Positions 17,478 through 25,084 of a stretch of DNA of 64,000 nucleotides are shown here, piece by piece (positions within the stretch are counted from its first letter, which is position 1; each line of letters starts with the position of its first letter). Both the position numbers and the translations under genes were made by a program. The stretch is from Bacteroidota bacterium. GTDB taxonomy: Bacteria; Bacteroidota; Ignavibacteria; Ignavibacteriales; Ignavibacteriaceae. The stretch spans positions 62,001 to 126,000 of the forward strand of contig JAKAGV010000019.1 in NCBI GenBank assembly GCA_021815405.1. Direction: 5' to 3'. A model generated the notes under the pieces. The model ran no database searches. It had not been told where the DNA came from and worked only from the letters and a program-made list of their open reading frames with translations.

Positions 17478-17828
17478 TTATATTACGTTAAATTTAACGG
17501 TAACCAATGCCTGAATAGTAAGTATTTTCCAGTTTACATCCTGCACAACATTGGTCAATCCATATCCGAAAGAAACCTGAGGAGTAATAAACATACCGGC
17601 AGATGTTGGAATGTCATAACCACCGCCGAACTTTAGCTCAAAGCGGGCATTCATATTTTGTAAGAAACCCTTGCTTGAATTTGAGGTATTATTATTTTGA
17701 TAGCCTGCAGGAAAAGTTTCGGTAGTTGTTTGATCGTATGATCCTTCTACATTAAATCCAACAGATGGACCGAGATTTAATTTCAAAGATTTTTTTAAAA
17801 TTTTATCTTGAAAGTTTTCTTGCTGCAA
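17478..17828 (-). pseudogene. C-terminal half of an outer-membrane barrel gene, inverted paralog of its neighbour
   Basis: The 116-codon frame aligns with the last ~100 residues of the barrel encoded at 16718-17371: LNLGPSVGFNV with FVFGPVLGFNI, ARFELKFGGGYDIP with VRFELKTGAGYDIP, ITPQVSFGYGLTNVVQDV with ISPQVTFGYGLTDVVKDV, and VTVKFNVI with AGVKFNLI. There is no signal peptide and no first half: the sequence just upstream is replaced by a 21-bp tandem repeat. It is therefore most likely a 5'-deleted copy of a duplicated gene, and not exported. The short region MQQENFQDKILKKS before the homology is probably junction sequence. Confidence 0.8.
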
Positions 17829-17862
17829 AATCAGCGGCTAAATATTCTTAATTCTTCAGTGG

Positions 17863-18114
17863 ACATTTAAGAATTATGGCTGGGAGTTTGGGAATTCTTA
17901 GCCGAGATTGCAGAATTCCGGCTGAAGATTCTGGAAGTCTCCGCCAGACTTCTAGAAATCCGGCGGAAAATTCCAGAAGTACGACGGGAAATTGTACAAG
18001 TTCCGGCTGAAATTCCGGAAGTTCAGCCAGAAATTCCAGAATCTTGGCTGGAAATTCCGGAATCTTGGCGAGAAATTCTAGAATTTCCATCAGGAATTCT
18101 CGAATTTCGCACTT
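17863..18114. repeat. Degenerate 21-bp tandem repeat (about 12 units)
   Basis: Reading the + strand, units begin at 17863, 17884, 17905, 17926, 17947, 17968, 17989, 18010, 18031, 18052, 18073 and 18094, each 21 bases, with a core AAATTCCGGAA followed by a GGCTG-like end. The units from 18010 to 18093 are most alike; those at both edges have diverged. The period is a multiple of three, so the minus strand is open across it (17848-18135) and would give a heptad-repeating peptide with I/L-x-EF at each turn; no start signal or family supports this as a gene. The array lies directly upstream of the half barrel gene and downstream of the end of hemL. Confidence 0.85.
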
Positions 18115-18188
18115 TTTTGTTTTAGACAATAACATTAATCACAAAATTGCGGCGGATAGATCTTAAATATTTGAAGGAACAGGTTTGT

Positions 18189-19475
18189 CTATGCGACACT
18201 AACTGATTCACTAAAAGATTGGATTGTTTTATCCAGATCTTCTTTTGTATGTACAGTGGATACAAACGCCGCTTCAAATTGGGCTGGAGCCAGGTAAATT
18301 CCACGCTTCAACATTTCACTAAAAAACTTTCCATAAAGAGCAGTGTCGGATTTTATAGCGGATTGAAAATTATTCACTTCATTTTCTGTAAAGAATAAGG
18401 TCATCATTGAACCGATTCTATTCAAAGCATAATTCTTCTTTACTTCGGCTAATGCTTCACGAAATCCATTTTCAAGATATGATGATTTCTCTTCAAGAGA
18501 TTTATATACTTCGGGATTATTTTTGATGTAGCTGAGCGCGGCAAAACCTGCAGCCATTGCTAATGGATTGCCGCTTAAAGTTCCTGCTTGATAGACAGGA
18601 CCGCTTGGTGCAATCTTTTCCATAATTTCTTTCTTACCACCGAAAGCTCCAACCGGAAGACCGCCGCCGATAATTTTTCCAAAAGTAGAAAGGTCAGGCT
18701 TAATTCCATACAGTTCCTGAGCGCCGCCTTTTGCCACTCGGAAACCGGTCATTACTTCGTCGAAGATTAGAACAATTTTTTCTTCGCTGCAAATGTTTCT
18801 TAATTCTTCCAGGAATTTTTTATCCGCCGGAACAACGCCCATGTTACCAGCAACCGGCTCAATAATTATTGCCGCAATTTCATTTTTATTTTGTTGAATT
18901 ATTTTCTTAACGGAATTGATGTCGTTGTAATCTGCAATCAATGTATCGGCGGCATTGCCTTTTGTAACGCCGGGACTTGTTGGAACGCCAAACGTTAAAG
19001 CGCCGGAACCGGCTTTAATCAAAAAGAAATCCGCATGTCCGTGGTAGCAGCCTTCAAACTTTATAAATTTTTCTTTGCCGGTATAACCGCGGGCTGCACG
19101 AACAGCGCTCATTGTGGCTTCAGTACCGCTATTTACCATTCGCACCATTTCAATTGATTGAACAAGTTCAGTTATCAACTTAGCCATTTTTACCTCAAGC
19201 TCTGTTGGCGCGCCGAAGCTCGTACCATCCTCAACTGCTTTTAACAAAGCTTCTTTTATAAACGGCGGATTATGACCGAAAAGATGCGGTCCCCAGCTAC
19301 CGATATAATCAATATATTCATTTCCGTCAACGTCATAAAATTTTGATCCTTCGCCGCGCTGAATAAAAACCGGATTACCGCCGACAGCTTTAAATGCGCG
19401 TACCGGTGAGTTTACTCCACCGGGAATATATTTCTGCGCTTCGTTAAATAATTTTTCACTCTTCGTAGTATTCAT
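18189..19475 (-). CDS. hemL: Glutamate-1-semialdehyde 2,1-aminomutase
   Basis: Converts glutamate-1-semialdehyde to 5-aminolevulinate, the second committed step of C5-pathway haem synthesis; PLP/PMP enzyme of aminotransferase class III, cytoplasmic. The PLP lysine is in [16 protein letters not shown], with [14 protein letters not shown]-type phosphate-binding sequence ([17 protein letters not shown]) and [10 protein letters not shown] ahead of it. 428 residues is the standard length. It starts six bases after the stop of the PIN-domain gene, so it may be transcribed with that pair. No other haem gene is adjacent. Confidence 0.97.
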   Translation of the reverse strand: MNTTKSEKLFNEAQKYIPGGVNSPVRAFKAVGGNPVFIQRGEGSKFYDVDGNEYIDYIGSWGPHLFGHNPPFIKEALLKAVEDGTSFGAPTELEVKMAKLITELVQSIEMVRMVNSGTEATMSAVRAARGYTGKEKFIKFEGCYHGHADFFLIKAGSGALTFGVPTSPGVTKGNAADTLIADYNDINSVKKIIQQNKNEIAAIIIEPVAGNMGVVPADKKFLEELRNICSEEKIVLIFDEVMTGFRVAKGGAQELYGIKPDLSTFGKIIGGGLPVGAFGGKKEIMEKIAPSGPVYQAGTLSGNPLAMAAGFAALSYIKNNPEVYKSLEEKSSYLENGFREALAEVKKNYALNRIGSMMTLFFTENEVNNFQSAIKSDTALYGKFFSEMLKRGIYLAPAQFEAAFVSTVHTKEDLDKTIQSFSESVSVA

Positions 19476-19481
19476 ATCTTT

Positions 19482-19925
19482 TTAATTTTGTTTTATTAAT
19501 TCTTCTAAAAATAATACTTCAATCTCTTTTATTTTTTTAAGATCTTTGTCGTTAGTCAAAAAGTAATCAGCATTTGAATTAATCGCTGCCGAAATCTGAA
19601 GAGCATCCGGAGTTCTGATCGAATAGTTGCTCCTAAGCTTTGCTGCTTGTTTAGATATCGGTATGTCAATATTAATAATTCTCAAACCTTTCGAATTTTC
19701 TAATATTTCAAGATAACTTTCGGCAATATCTTCATTTTTATTCTTATAAGGATTCACTAAAATTTCTGCTAAAGTAATTGAAGACGTAACTATCTCAAAC
19801 GCTCCTTCTGAACATAATCTGAAAAAATCTTTCAGAAAAACTAAATACGTTTCTTTCTTTTCAAGAAAATAAATGAAAGGTGAAGTATCTACCCCAATTA
19901 TTTTATTCCTGAAAATCTCGATCAC
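19482..19925 (-). CDS. PIN-domain ribonuclease toxin (VapC-like)
   Basis: 147 residues with the PIN acidic residues in place: IGVDTSPFIYFLE at the start, a Glu in TLAEILVNPYK, Asp in TPDALQISAA, and the last in YFLTNDKDLKKI. PIN toxins of type II pairs cut tRNA or rRNA when released from their antitoxin. It overlaps the preceding small gene by 4 bases (ATGA), the usual arrangement of such pairs. It ends six bases before hemL, which is unusual and could couple the two transcripts. Confidence 0.87.
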   Translation of the reverse strand: MIEIFRNKIIGVDTSPFIYFLEKKETYLVFLKDFFRLCSEGAFEIVTSSITLAEILVNPYKNKNEDIAESYLEILENSKGLRIINIDIPISKQAAKLRSNYSIRTPDALQISAAINSNADYFLTNDKDLKKIKEIEVLFLEELIKQN

Positions 19926-20155
19926 TCCCAGGATTTCCTTTCATCATTCAAGTATTTGTCGGTATTCGTCTTTTCCCAAATCTCTTTACCTAAGCCTTCA
20001 AGTTCAAGCAAAGAATGTTGCCGTTTATTTTTAGGTTTTAACGAAGCTCTTATGGAATCCAAAAGACGTTTTTTTTGTTCAGGATTTAATCTAGTAATTT
20101 TTTTCTCGATCTCTTTTACAATATCTTGCTTTTCCATAGTTATCTCAATTCTCAT
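19922..20155 (-). CDS. Antitoxin of the PIN-domain toxin (VapB-like, uncharacterised family)
   Basis: 77 residues. The C-terminal half LLELEGLGKEIW...DERKSWE is typical of small proteins encoded directly upstream of PIN toxins, where it would wrap the toxin; the N-terminal half is charged and helical (IEKKITRLNPEQKKRLLDSI) and may dimerise. A start at the in-frame ATG six codons later is possible. No recognised DNA-binding fold is evident, but self-repression is usual for these pairs. The 4-base overlap with the toxin supports the pairing. Confidence 0.78.
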   Translation of the reverse strand: MRIEITMEKQDIVKEIEKKITRLNPEQKKRLLDSIRASLKPKNKRQHSLLELEGLGKEIWEKTNTDKYLNDERKSWE

Positions 20156-20210
20156 CCTAAAATATAAAATAACTTAATGATTTTCTACCCATTGAATCTA
20201 CAAGGAAATT

Positions 20211-22010
20211 TCACTTAAAAATCATAATGCTATCTCTCTCTTCACCTTTTTCCCACCAATCGTGCGGAACCACTTTCCAATTTCCCAAAGCTTCCGGTGT
20301 AACTGTCTTTTCTTTTTCAATCCATTTCATTAAATAATATCTGAGATCTTTCTGAGTTGAATTAATGATTCGAGAAGCTAATTCTTTCTGAGGAATCTTA
20401 GAACCTTTGGTTAATAGTCCGCCCCCGCCGTTACCTTGATATGAATTAACAGCAACAGTATATGTATCCTTCAGATCGAAAGGCTTTCCATTAGTAAAAG
20501 AAGAAATAGTGACTCTTTCTCCGGCAGGTTTTGTAACATCAAATGTATAATTTATTCCTGCTGCAGATGAATAACTGTAAGAAGGAACAGCTAACTCTGG
20601 TCTGCCGTTTCTTAAAATAATATTTCCGGTTGAATCAGTTTTAAATTTTAGAAGATGGTCGTTTTCATTTTTCATCTGATTAAACCAGTTGCCGTAAGAA
20701 TATTCAAGATAGTTCTTTATTTCCTGACCGGTGAGCTTCATTGTGTAAAGAAGATTTTCATATTTATAAAGATTAAACATATCGCGAACGTAAACTTTAC
20801 CCTTTTTTATTTCGGCATTAAATGAAAGCGGAGTGGCGAATGAAACATCTGCATGCGTAAGCTCAAGCTGAATCCTTTGGATAAGATCGACAAAGGGAGA
20901 ATCGCCGAACATTGATTCGCGGGTTGAGATAGTTTTGGTAAAAGTTCCTATCGGCTTTGATACATACTTCTTTACCTCTTCAACTGCTGAAGAAAATTTA
21001 TTCATGAATAAAGAATCCGGCTTGTAATTTTTGCTGTCTATAATTTCTCCTTTAATTTCTTTCTTCCAGCTTTGATCTGACTTATCATAATTCATTACAA
21101 TATCCGCAACAGCGGCATGCCTGGCAGCATTCGCCGGATCGAGAATCAGCACGTCTTTTCCGTCAGAATTTTTTACCGTGGTATTCCACACTTCATGGTC
21201 ATGACCTGCAAGAATAATATCGAAGCCGGGAACAAGCTCTGCAACCAAACGCGATGCATTTTCAATTTCTCTTTTCCCTTCATCATAATATTTCATTTCA
21301 TCTTCTGGTCCGGAATGGAATAAGCCAACTATCAAATCAGGCTTCTCTTTTTCTTTAATAATCTTAATCCATTTGCGAGCGGTAGCAACCATATCTTCAA
21401 ACTGGATTCCGCTCCAGATATTTTTTGGAAGCCAGTTCGGAATTGCAGGCGTAATCATTCCCAGAACAGCAATTTTTATCTTTCCTTTTTTGATTATTGT
21501 GTAAGGTTTGAAGTACGGTTGATTCGTTTTCAAATCAATGGCGTTCGCCGCTAGCCATGGAAAATTAAATTCTCTTCTCAGTCTATCATAAACCGGATGA
21601 CCCGGCTCGATATCGTGGTTACCAACTGTACCGGCATCGTACTTCATATAATTCATAACCTGTGCACAAATATGCGGAACATCCGTCTTTTCAAAATTAT
21701 AATAATAAACTACCGGCTGACCTTGGAGTATATCACCGTCGTCTAGCAAAATTACATTTTGATTTTTGTCTGCCCGTTCTTCTTTCACGTAAGAATAAAT
21801 TTGTGCGAGCGATGTGTTAAGTGGCTTATCGTTTATAAAATCATAAGGAAAGATTGAGCCGTGCACATCACTTGTCTCGATAAGTTTTAATCTTATTGTC
21901 TGTGCAAAGACTGAAGATGCAGTAAAAATTATGAGGGAAAGAATCAGTATCGAAAATCTACTGCGAAATTCTTTAGAGATTTTTAATTTTTGTTGCGAAC
22001 TATTTTTCAA
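20211..22010 (-). CDS. Secreted 5'-nucleotidase / 2',3'-cyclic phosphodiesterase family protein
   Basis: 599 residues. A signal peptide (FSILILSLIIFTASSVFA) is followed by a metallophosphoesterase domain with metal ligands in TSDVHGSIFPYD, LDDGDILQG, VGNHDIEPG, LFHSGPED and LAGHDHEVW, and a C-terminal 5'-nucleotidase domain (about 350-570, including VNSYQGNGGGGLLTKG that stacks the base). UshA-like enzymes hydrolyse nucleotides and nucleotide sugars in the periplasm. Its start overlaps the upstream ABC permease by 4 bases, so it is the last gene of a three-gene operon. Confidence 0.9.
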   Translation of the reverse strand: MKNSSQQKLKISKEFRSRFSILILSLIIFTASSVFAQTIRLKLIETSDVHGSIFPYDFINDKPLNTSLAQIYSYVKEERADKNQNVILLDDGDILQGQPVVYYYNFEKTDVPHICAQVMNYMKYDAGTVGNHDIEPGHPVYDRLRREFNFPWLAANAIDLKTNQPYFKPYTIIKKGKIKIAVLGMITPAIPNWLPKNIWSGIQFEDMVATARKWIKIIKEKEKPDLIVGLFHSGPEDEMKYYDEGKREIENASRLVAELVPGFDIILAGHDHEVWNTTVKNSDGKDVLILDPANAARHAAVADIVMNYDKSDQSWKKEIKGEIIDSKNYKPDSLFMNKFSSAVEEVKKYVSKPIGTFTKTISTRESMFGDSPFVDLIQRIQLELTHADVSFATPLSFNAEIKKGKVYVRDMFNLYKYENLLYTMKLTGQEIKNYLEYSYGNWFNQMKNENDHLLKFKTDSTGNIILRNGRPELAVPSYSYSSAAGINYTFDVTKPAGERVTISSFTNGKPFDLKDTYTVAVNSYQGNGGGGLLTKGSKIPQKELASRIINSTQKDLRYYLMKWIEKEKTVTPEALGNWKVVPHDWWEKGEERDSIMIFK

Positions 22011-23320
22011 AACAAATTTCCTTTCTTAAATCGAATTATACTAAAAACATTTACCACGGCAGCAATGCCGATAAGGACACCAATACCAGGGAGTAATTCA
22101 ATCGTGTTAGAGCCGCGCCACAGTACATCCATGAATCCGTTCATAGCCCAGTAAACAAGTGTAAACTTACTTAAAATTTGAATAAAAGGAGGAAGAATAA
22201 AAGTCGGGAACCATGCACCGCCAATTGCACTCATTGTTAATATAAGCAGCGTGCCCAAACCGTTTGCCTGAGATGATGTTTTACTTACCGCCGCTAGAAG
22301 CATTCCAAATGCAGTACAAGCTAATGCACCGGCAATTATAACTAAAAGCAAATTGAAGAAATTTGAAAAGATATCAATCCTAAAAATTATAAAACCGGAA
22401 AAGAACATTACTAATAGCTGAATGAATCCGAGAGAAAAATTATAAAGATATTTTCCCCAAAGTATGTGAACGCGCGACACGGGCGCTGAAAGAATCCTAA
22501 GCACTACTCCGCTTTTATTTTCATCGAATAGCGAAGTTGATGTTGCTGTTAAAGTAAACAGAAGGAACATCATCGCCCAGCCGCCTACGCTGCGGGTTGC
22601 ATCCGGGTTGTTTACATCTTTACCTACAAGCTGTTCTTTATCAAGCTGAAGAAGATTGGAAAAGAAATTTGATTTGGAAGCAGCGCTGTCTATGTTGGAT
22701 GAATCTGCAAAATTGTAAGTGGACCAATGCAAAATCCTTGCTGTATCGACGTTAAAATATTTACTCACTGTCAGAGCAATTTTTCTGTTAAAAGCTAGTC
22801 CCTTTCCGGTTCCTAAAAAAGTTTCAGCTTTGTGCTGCATCCCTGTCATAAACAGACTCGGCATCTGCGTCATTATTCTTTGAGTCAGCACGCCTTCAAT
22901 CATCTGCATTTCCATAGCGTTCTTCGGATCGTAAAAAAATTTTAGCCTTAATCCTGTAGAAGTATCGGTAAATGCGTCTTGAGGAATTATGAAAGCGGCA
23001 ACAGCGTTTCCTTTTCTTATATAATCTTTAATTGAATTTGTATCGAACGGGACCATCTTTCCGTTGTCATTGCGAAAATCTCTTACAAGATGAAACGCTT
23101 TTGTAGTATCGAGTACTGATTCAAGTTTCGCTGCTATCTTCGAATTGCTCTGATTCATAAAAGCGATGTCAATGCCGGCAGGTCCGTTTCCGGAGCCGCC
23201 GAAAATAGATCCGAATAAAAAAATCAAAAATATCGGGACAATAAATGTAAGACTGACTGCAGGCTTATCGTGCCAGAAAAGTATGTAATCTTTCTTAATA
23301 AGATGTAAAACTGTTTTCAA
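22007..23320 (-). CDS. ABC-2 type transporter permease
   Basis: 437 residues: an N-terminal membrane segment (PAVSLTFIVPIFLIFLFGSI), a large extracytoplasmic domain (about 40-240), then five further membrane segments from GGWAMMFLLFTLTATSTSLF on, with the ABC-2 signature region LRILSAPVSRVHILWGKYLY. This is the permease layout of YhfI/NatB/YadH-like exporters. It overlaps the ATPase gene upstream and the nucleotidase gene downstream by 4 bases each, so the three proteins should be made together. The exported compound is unknown; efflux of a toxic or lipidic compound is typical. Confidence 0.89.
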   Translation of the reverse strand: MKTVLHLIKKDYILFWHDKPAVSLTFIVPIFLIFLFGSIFGGSGNGPAGIDIAFMNQSNSKIAAKLESVLDTTKAFHLVRDFRNDNGKMVPFDTNSIKDYIRKGNAVAAFIIPQDAFTDTSTGLRLKFFYDPKNAMEMQMIEGVLTQRIMTQMPSLFMTGMQHKAETFLGTGKGLAFNRKIALTVSKYFNVDTARILHWSTYNFADSSNIDSAASKSNFFSNLLQLDKEQLVGKDVNNPDATRSVGGWAMMFLLFTLTATSTSLFDENKSGVVLRILSAPVSRVHILWGKYLYNFSLGFIQLLVMFFSGFIIFRIDIFSNFFNLLLVIIAGALACTAFGMLLAAVSKTSSQANGLGTLLILTMSAIGGAWFPTFILPPFIQILSKFTLVYWAMNGFMDVLWRGSNTIELLPGIGVLIGIAAVVNVFSIIRFKKGNLF

Positions 23321-24234
23321 TCTCTCAGCCTCCTTCCGGTAAGATGAAGAAAGAGCGCCTCGAGCGACGGTTTATGAACATCAATAAAATTGTAACCGAT
23401 GCCGTTGTCTTCCATCGTTTTAAAAAATTCCGAGAGCTTCAGCCTATCATTCGGCTTCAGCTCATACTTTTCCTGATCGTTCATCAGAGTGCCGAATTTT
23501 CCGAACAGATCTTTTTTATGCTCGGTTAAGTGATTTTTGCTGATTAGAATTGTCTGCTCGTATGGAAGCAGTAAAAGCAGTTCATCGAGGGAACCGGCAG
23601 CAATAATTTTTCCGTGGTCAATTATTGCAATGCGATTACAAAGCCTTTCTGCTTCTTCCATATAATGAGTTGTGTAGACTATTGTTTTGCCTTCCTCGTT
23701 CAGCTTTTCAAGATAATCGAAGATGGCATTACGCGACTGCGGATCAACACCAACGGTTGGCTCATCGCAAAGAAGTATTTGCGGATTGTGAAGGAGACTT
23801 GCAGCTATATTCAAGCGCCGCTTCATTCCGCCGGAGAATTCTTTTACTTTATCTTTTCTTCGATCGTAAAGTCCAACACGGTTCAGATTCTCAGCAATAA
23901 TAGCACGAAGCAGGTTCTTTTTAATCCCATAAAACGAACCGAATATTTCCAAATTCTCCAGTGCTGAAATGTCATCATACAAAGCAATCGACTGCGGCAC
24001 CAAACCAATATTTTTTCTTGCTTCAAGATTGCCGAGTGTTATTTTTTCGTTTGCAATAACCAAATCGCCTTCATCGGCATCTTGATAGCCGATGAGCAAG
24101 CTCATCAAAGTTGATTTACCTGCACCATTTGGTCCTAACAATCCGAAAAAATCTTTTTCTTTTATGTCTATAGAAATGTTGTCAAGAGCAGTAACCGAAG
24201 GAAATTTCTTTGTAACGTTTTTAATCGATATCAT
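23317..24234 (-). CDS. ABC transporter ATP-binding protein
   Basis: 305 residues. Walker A GPNGAGKST, Q loop LVPQSIALYDD, signature FSGGMKRRLNIA, Walker B ILLCDEPTVGVDPQ and H loop TTHYMEEAERLC are complete. The C-terminal ~80 residues form the extra domain seen in DrrA/NatA-like exporters. First gene of the three-gene operon with the permease and the 5'-nucleotidase (4-base overlaps). Cytoplasmic face of the membrane. Confidence 0.95.
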   Translation of the reverse strand: MISIKNVTKKFPSVTALDNISIDIKEKDFFGLLGPNGAGKSTLMSLLIGYQDADEGDLVIANEKITLGNLEARKNIGLVPQSIALYDDISALENLEIFGSFYGIKKNLLRAIIAENLNRVGLYDRRKDKVKEFSGGMKRRLNIAASLLHNPQILLCDEPTVGVDPQSRNAIFDYLEKLNEEGKTIVYTTHYMEEAERLCNRIAIIDHGKIIAAGSLDELLLLLPYEQTILISKNHLTEHKKDLFGKFGTLMNDQEKYELKPNDRLKLSEFFKTMEDNGIGYNFIDVHKPSLEALFLHLTGRRLRD

Positions 24235-24373
24235 TTCACTCTTTCCGGAATTTTATCGTTATAAATAACTTTCATGAAAATATGAATTGCATTTTACTTA
24301 CATGATAATTTCTTGATAAGATCTCGCTAAATAAACTTGAGCGGCTTGAAATATTTATATTTGGTCAGTCAAA

Positions 24374-25066
24374 TTACCTCAAAACTTTCACCAGCCACTG
24401 ATGAATAGGAAGCATGTCTTTAAATTTCTTAAATGAAAAATCAACAACATCGGCTTTGGTAAGTTCATTAATATTTTCGCTTTCGTAAAAAGCATAAAGC
24501 CCTTCGTAAAGAAGATATTCGGCGTAAGGAGTTTCGGAATCGTATCCCTTTGGAACTTTCTTATACTTCTTCCCGCCGATAGAATAGTTCCCTTTTTTCA
24601 AAATCTTTTTAACTGCGGCATCCAGTTCTTTACCAAGTTGCGGATTCGATACGGCATCACGGAATAATTTCCACTGCTCTTTCGATGGCATGTAAATTCC
24701 GGAGCCGTAGAAAAATCCTTTCGTGTTTACTTCAAAATAAAATCCGGGACTGTCCATTTTCTTTTTGCCTTCCCAGAAATAAAGTCCAAGGTTTGTTTTG
24801 TAAGGCGATTTGTCTTTACTGAAACGGACATCGCGGTGAAGCCGGAATATCGATTTATCAATCTTTGGAACAGCTTGAATGTTAGGTGTTATGGTCAATA
24901 ACCTTTCTCCAATTTCCACAACAAGCTGAAGCGCAGGTTCAAGAAAATCAGAATTATATTCGTCTCTGTGGGCTTCAAACCACTCTCGTGAATTATTCTT
25001 TGAAAGCTTTTTTAAGAAGTTAACTGTTTTCATTGGAAAATTTTTTAGTGCCGGTAATGATGCCAT
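24374..25066 (-). CDS. DUF2461 family protein
   Basis: 230 residues of the DUF2461/TIGR02453 family, whose biochemical role is not established. Typical segments are ALKNFPMKTVNFLKKLSKNN, SREWFEAHRDEYNSDFLEP, FRLHRDVRFSKDKSPYKTN and FYFEVNTKGFFYGSGIYMP. Soluble and cytoplasmic, no signal peptide. It starts 18 bases after the DPP-like peptidase gene, so it may share that transcript, without an evident functional link. Confidence 0.88.
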   Translation of the reverse strand: MASLPALKNFPMKTVNFLKKLSKNNSREWFEAHRDEYNSDFLEPALQLVVEIGERLLTITPNIQAVPKIDKSIFRLHRDVRFSKDKSPYKTNLGLYFWEGKKKMDSPGFYFEVNTKGFFYGSGIYMPSKEQWKLFRDAVSNPQLGKELDAAVKKILKKGNYSIGGKKYKKVPKGYDSETPYAEYLLYEGLYAFYESENINELTKADVVDFSFKKFKDMLPIHQWLVKVLR

Positions 25067-25084
25067 TTTTACTCCTACATTTAT

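Noticed and set aside
17863-18114. CRISPR array
   Set aside because: Units are contiguous 21-mers without spacers, and no cas gene is near.
17848-18135. 95-codon minus-strand frame through the 21-bp array
   Set aside because: Open only because the repeat period is a multiple of three; no ribosome site, no family, and edge units diverge. Kept as a repeat, not a gene.
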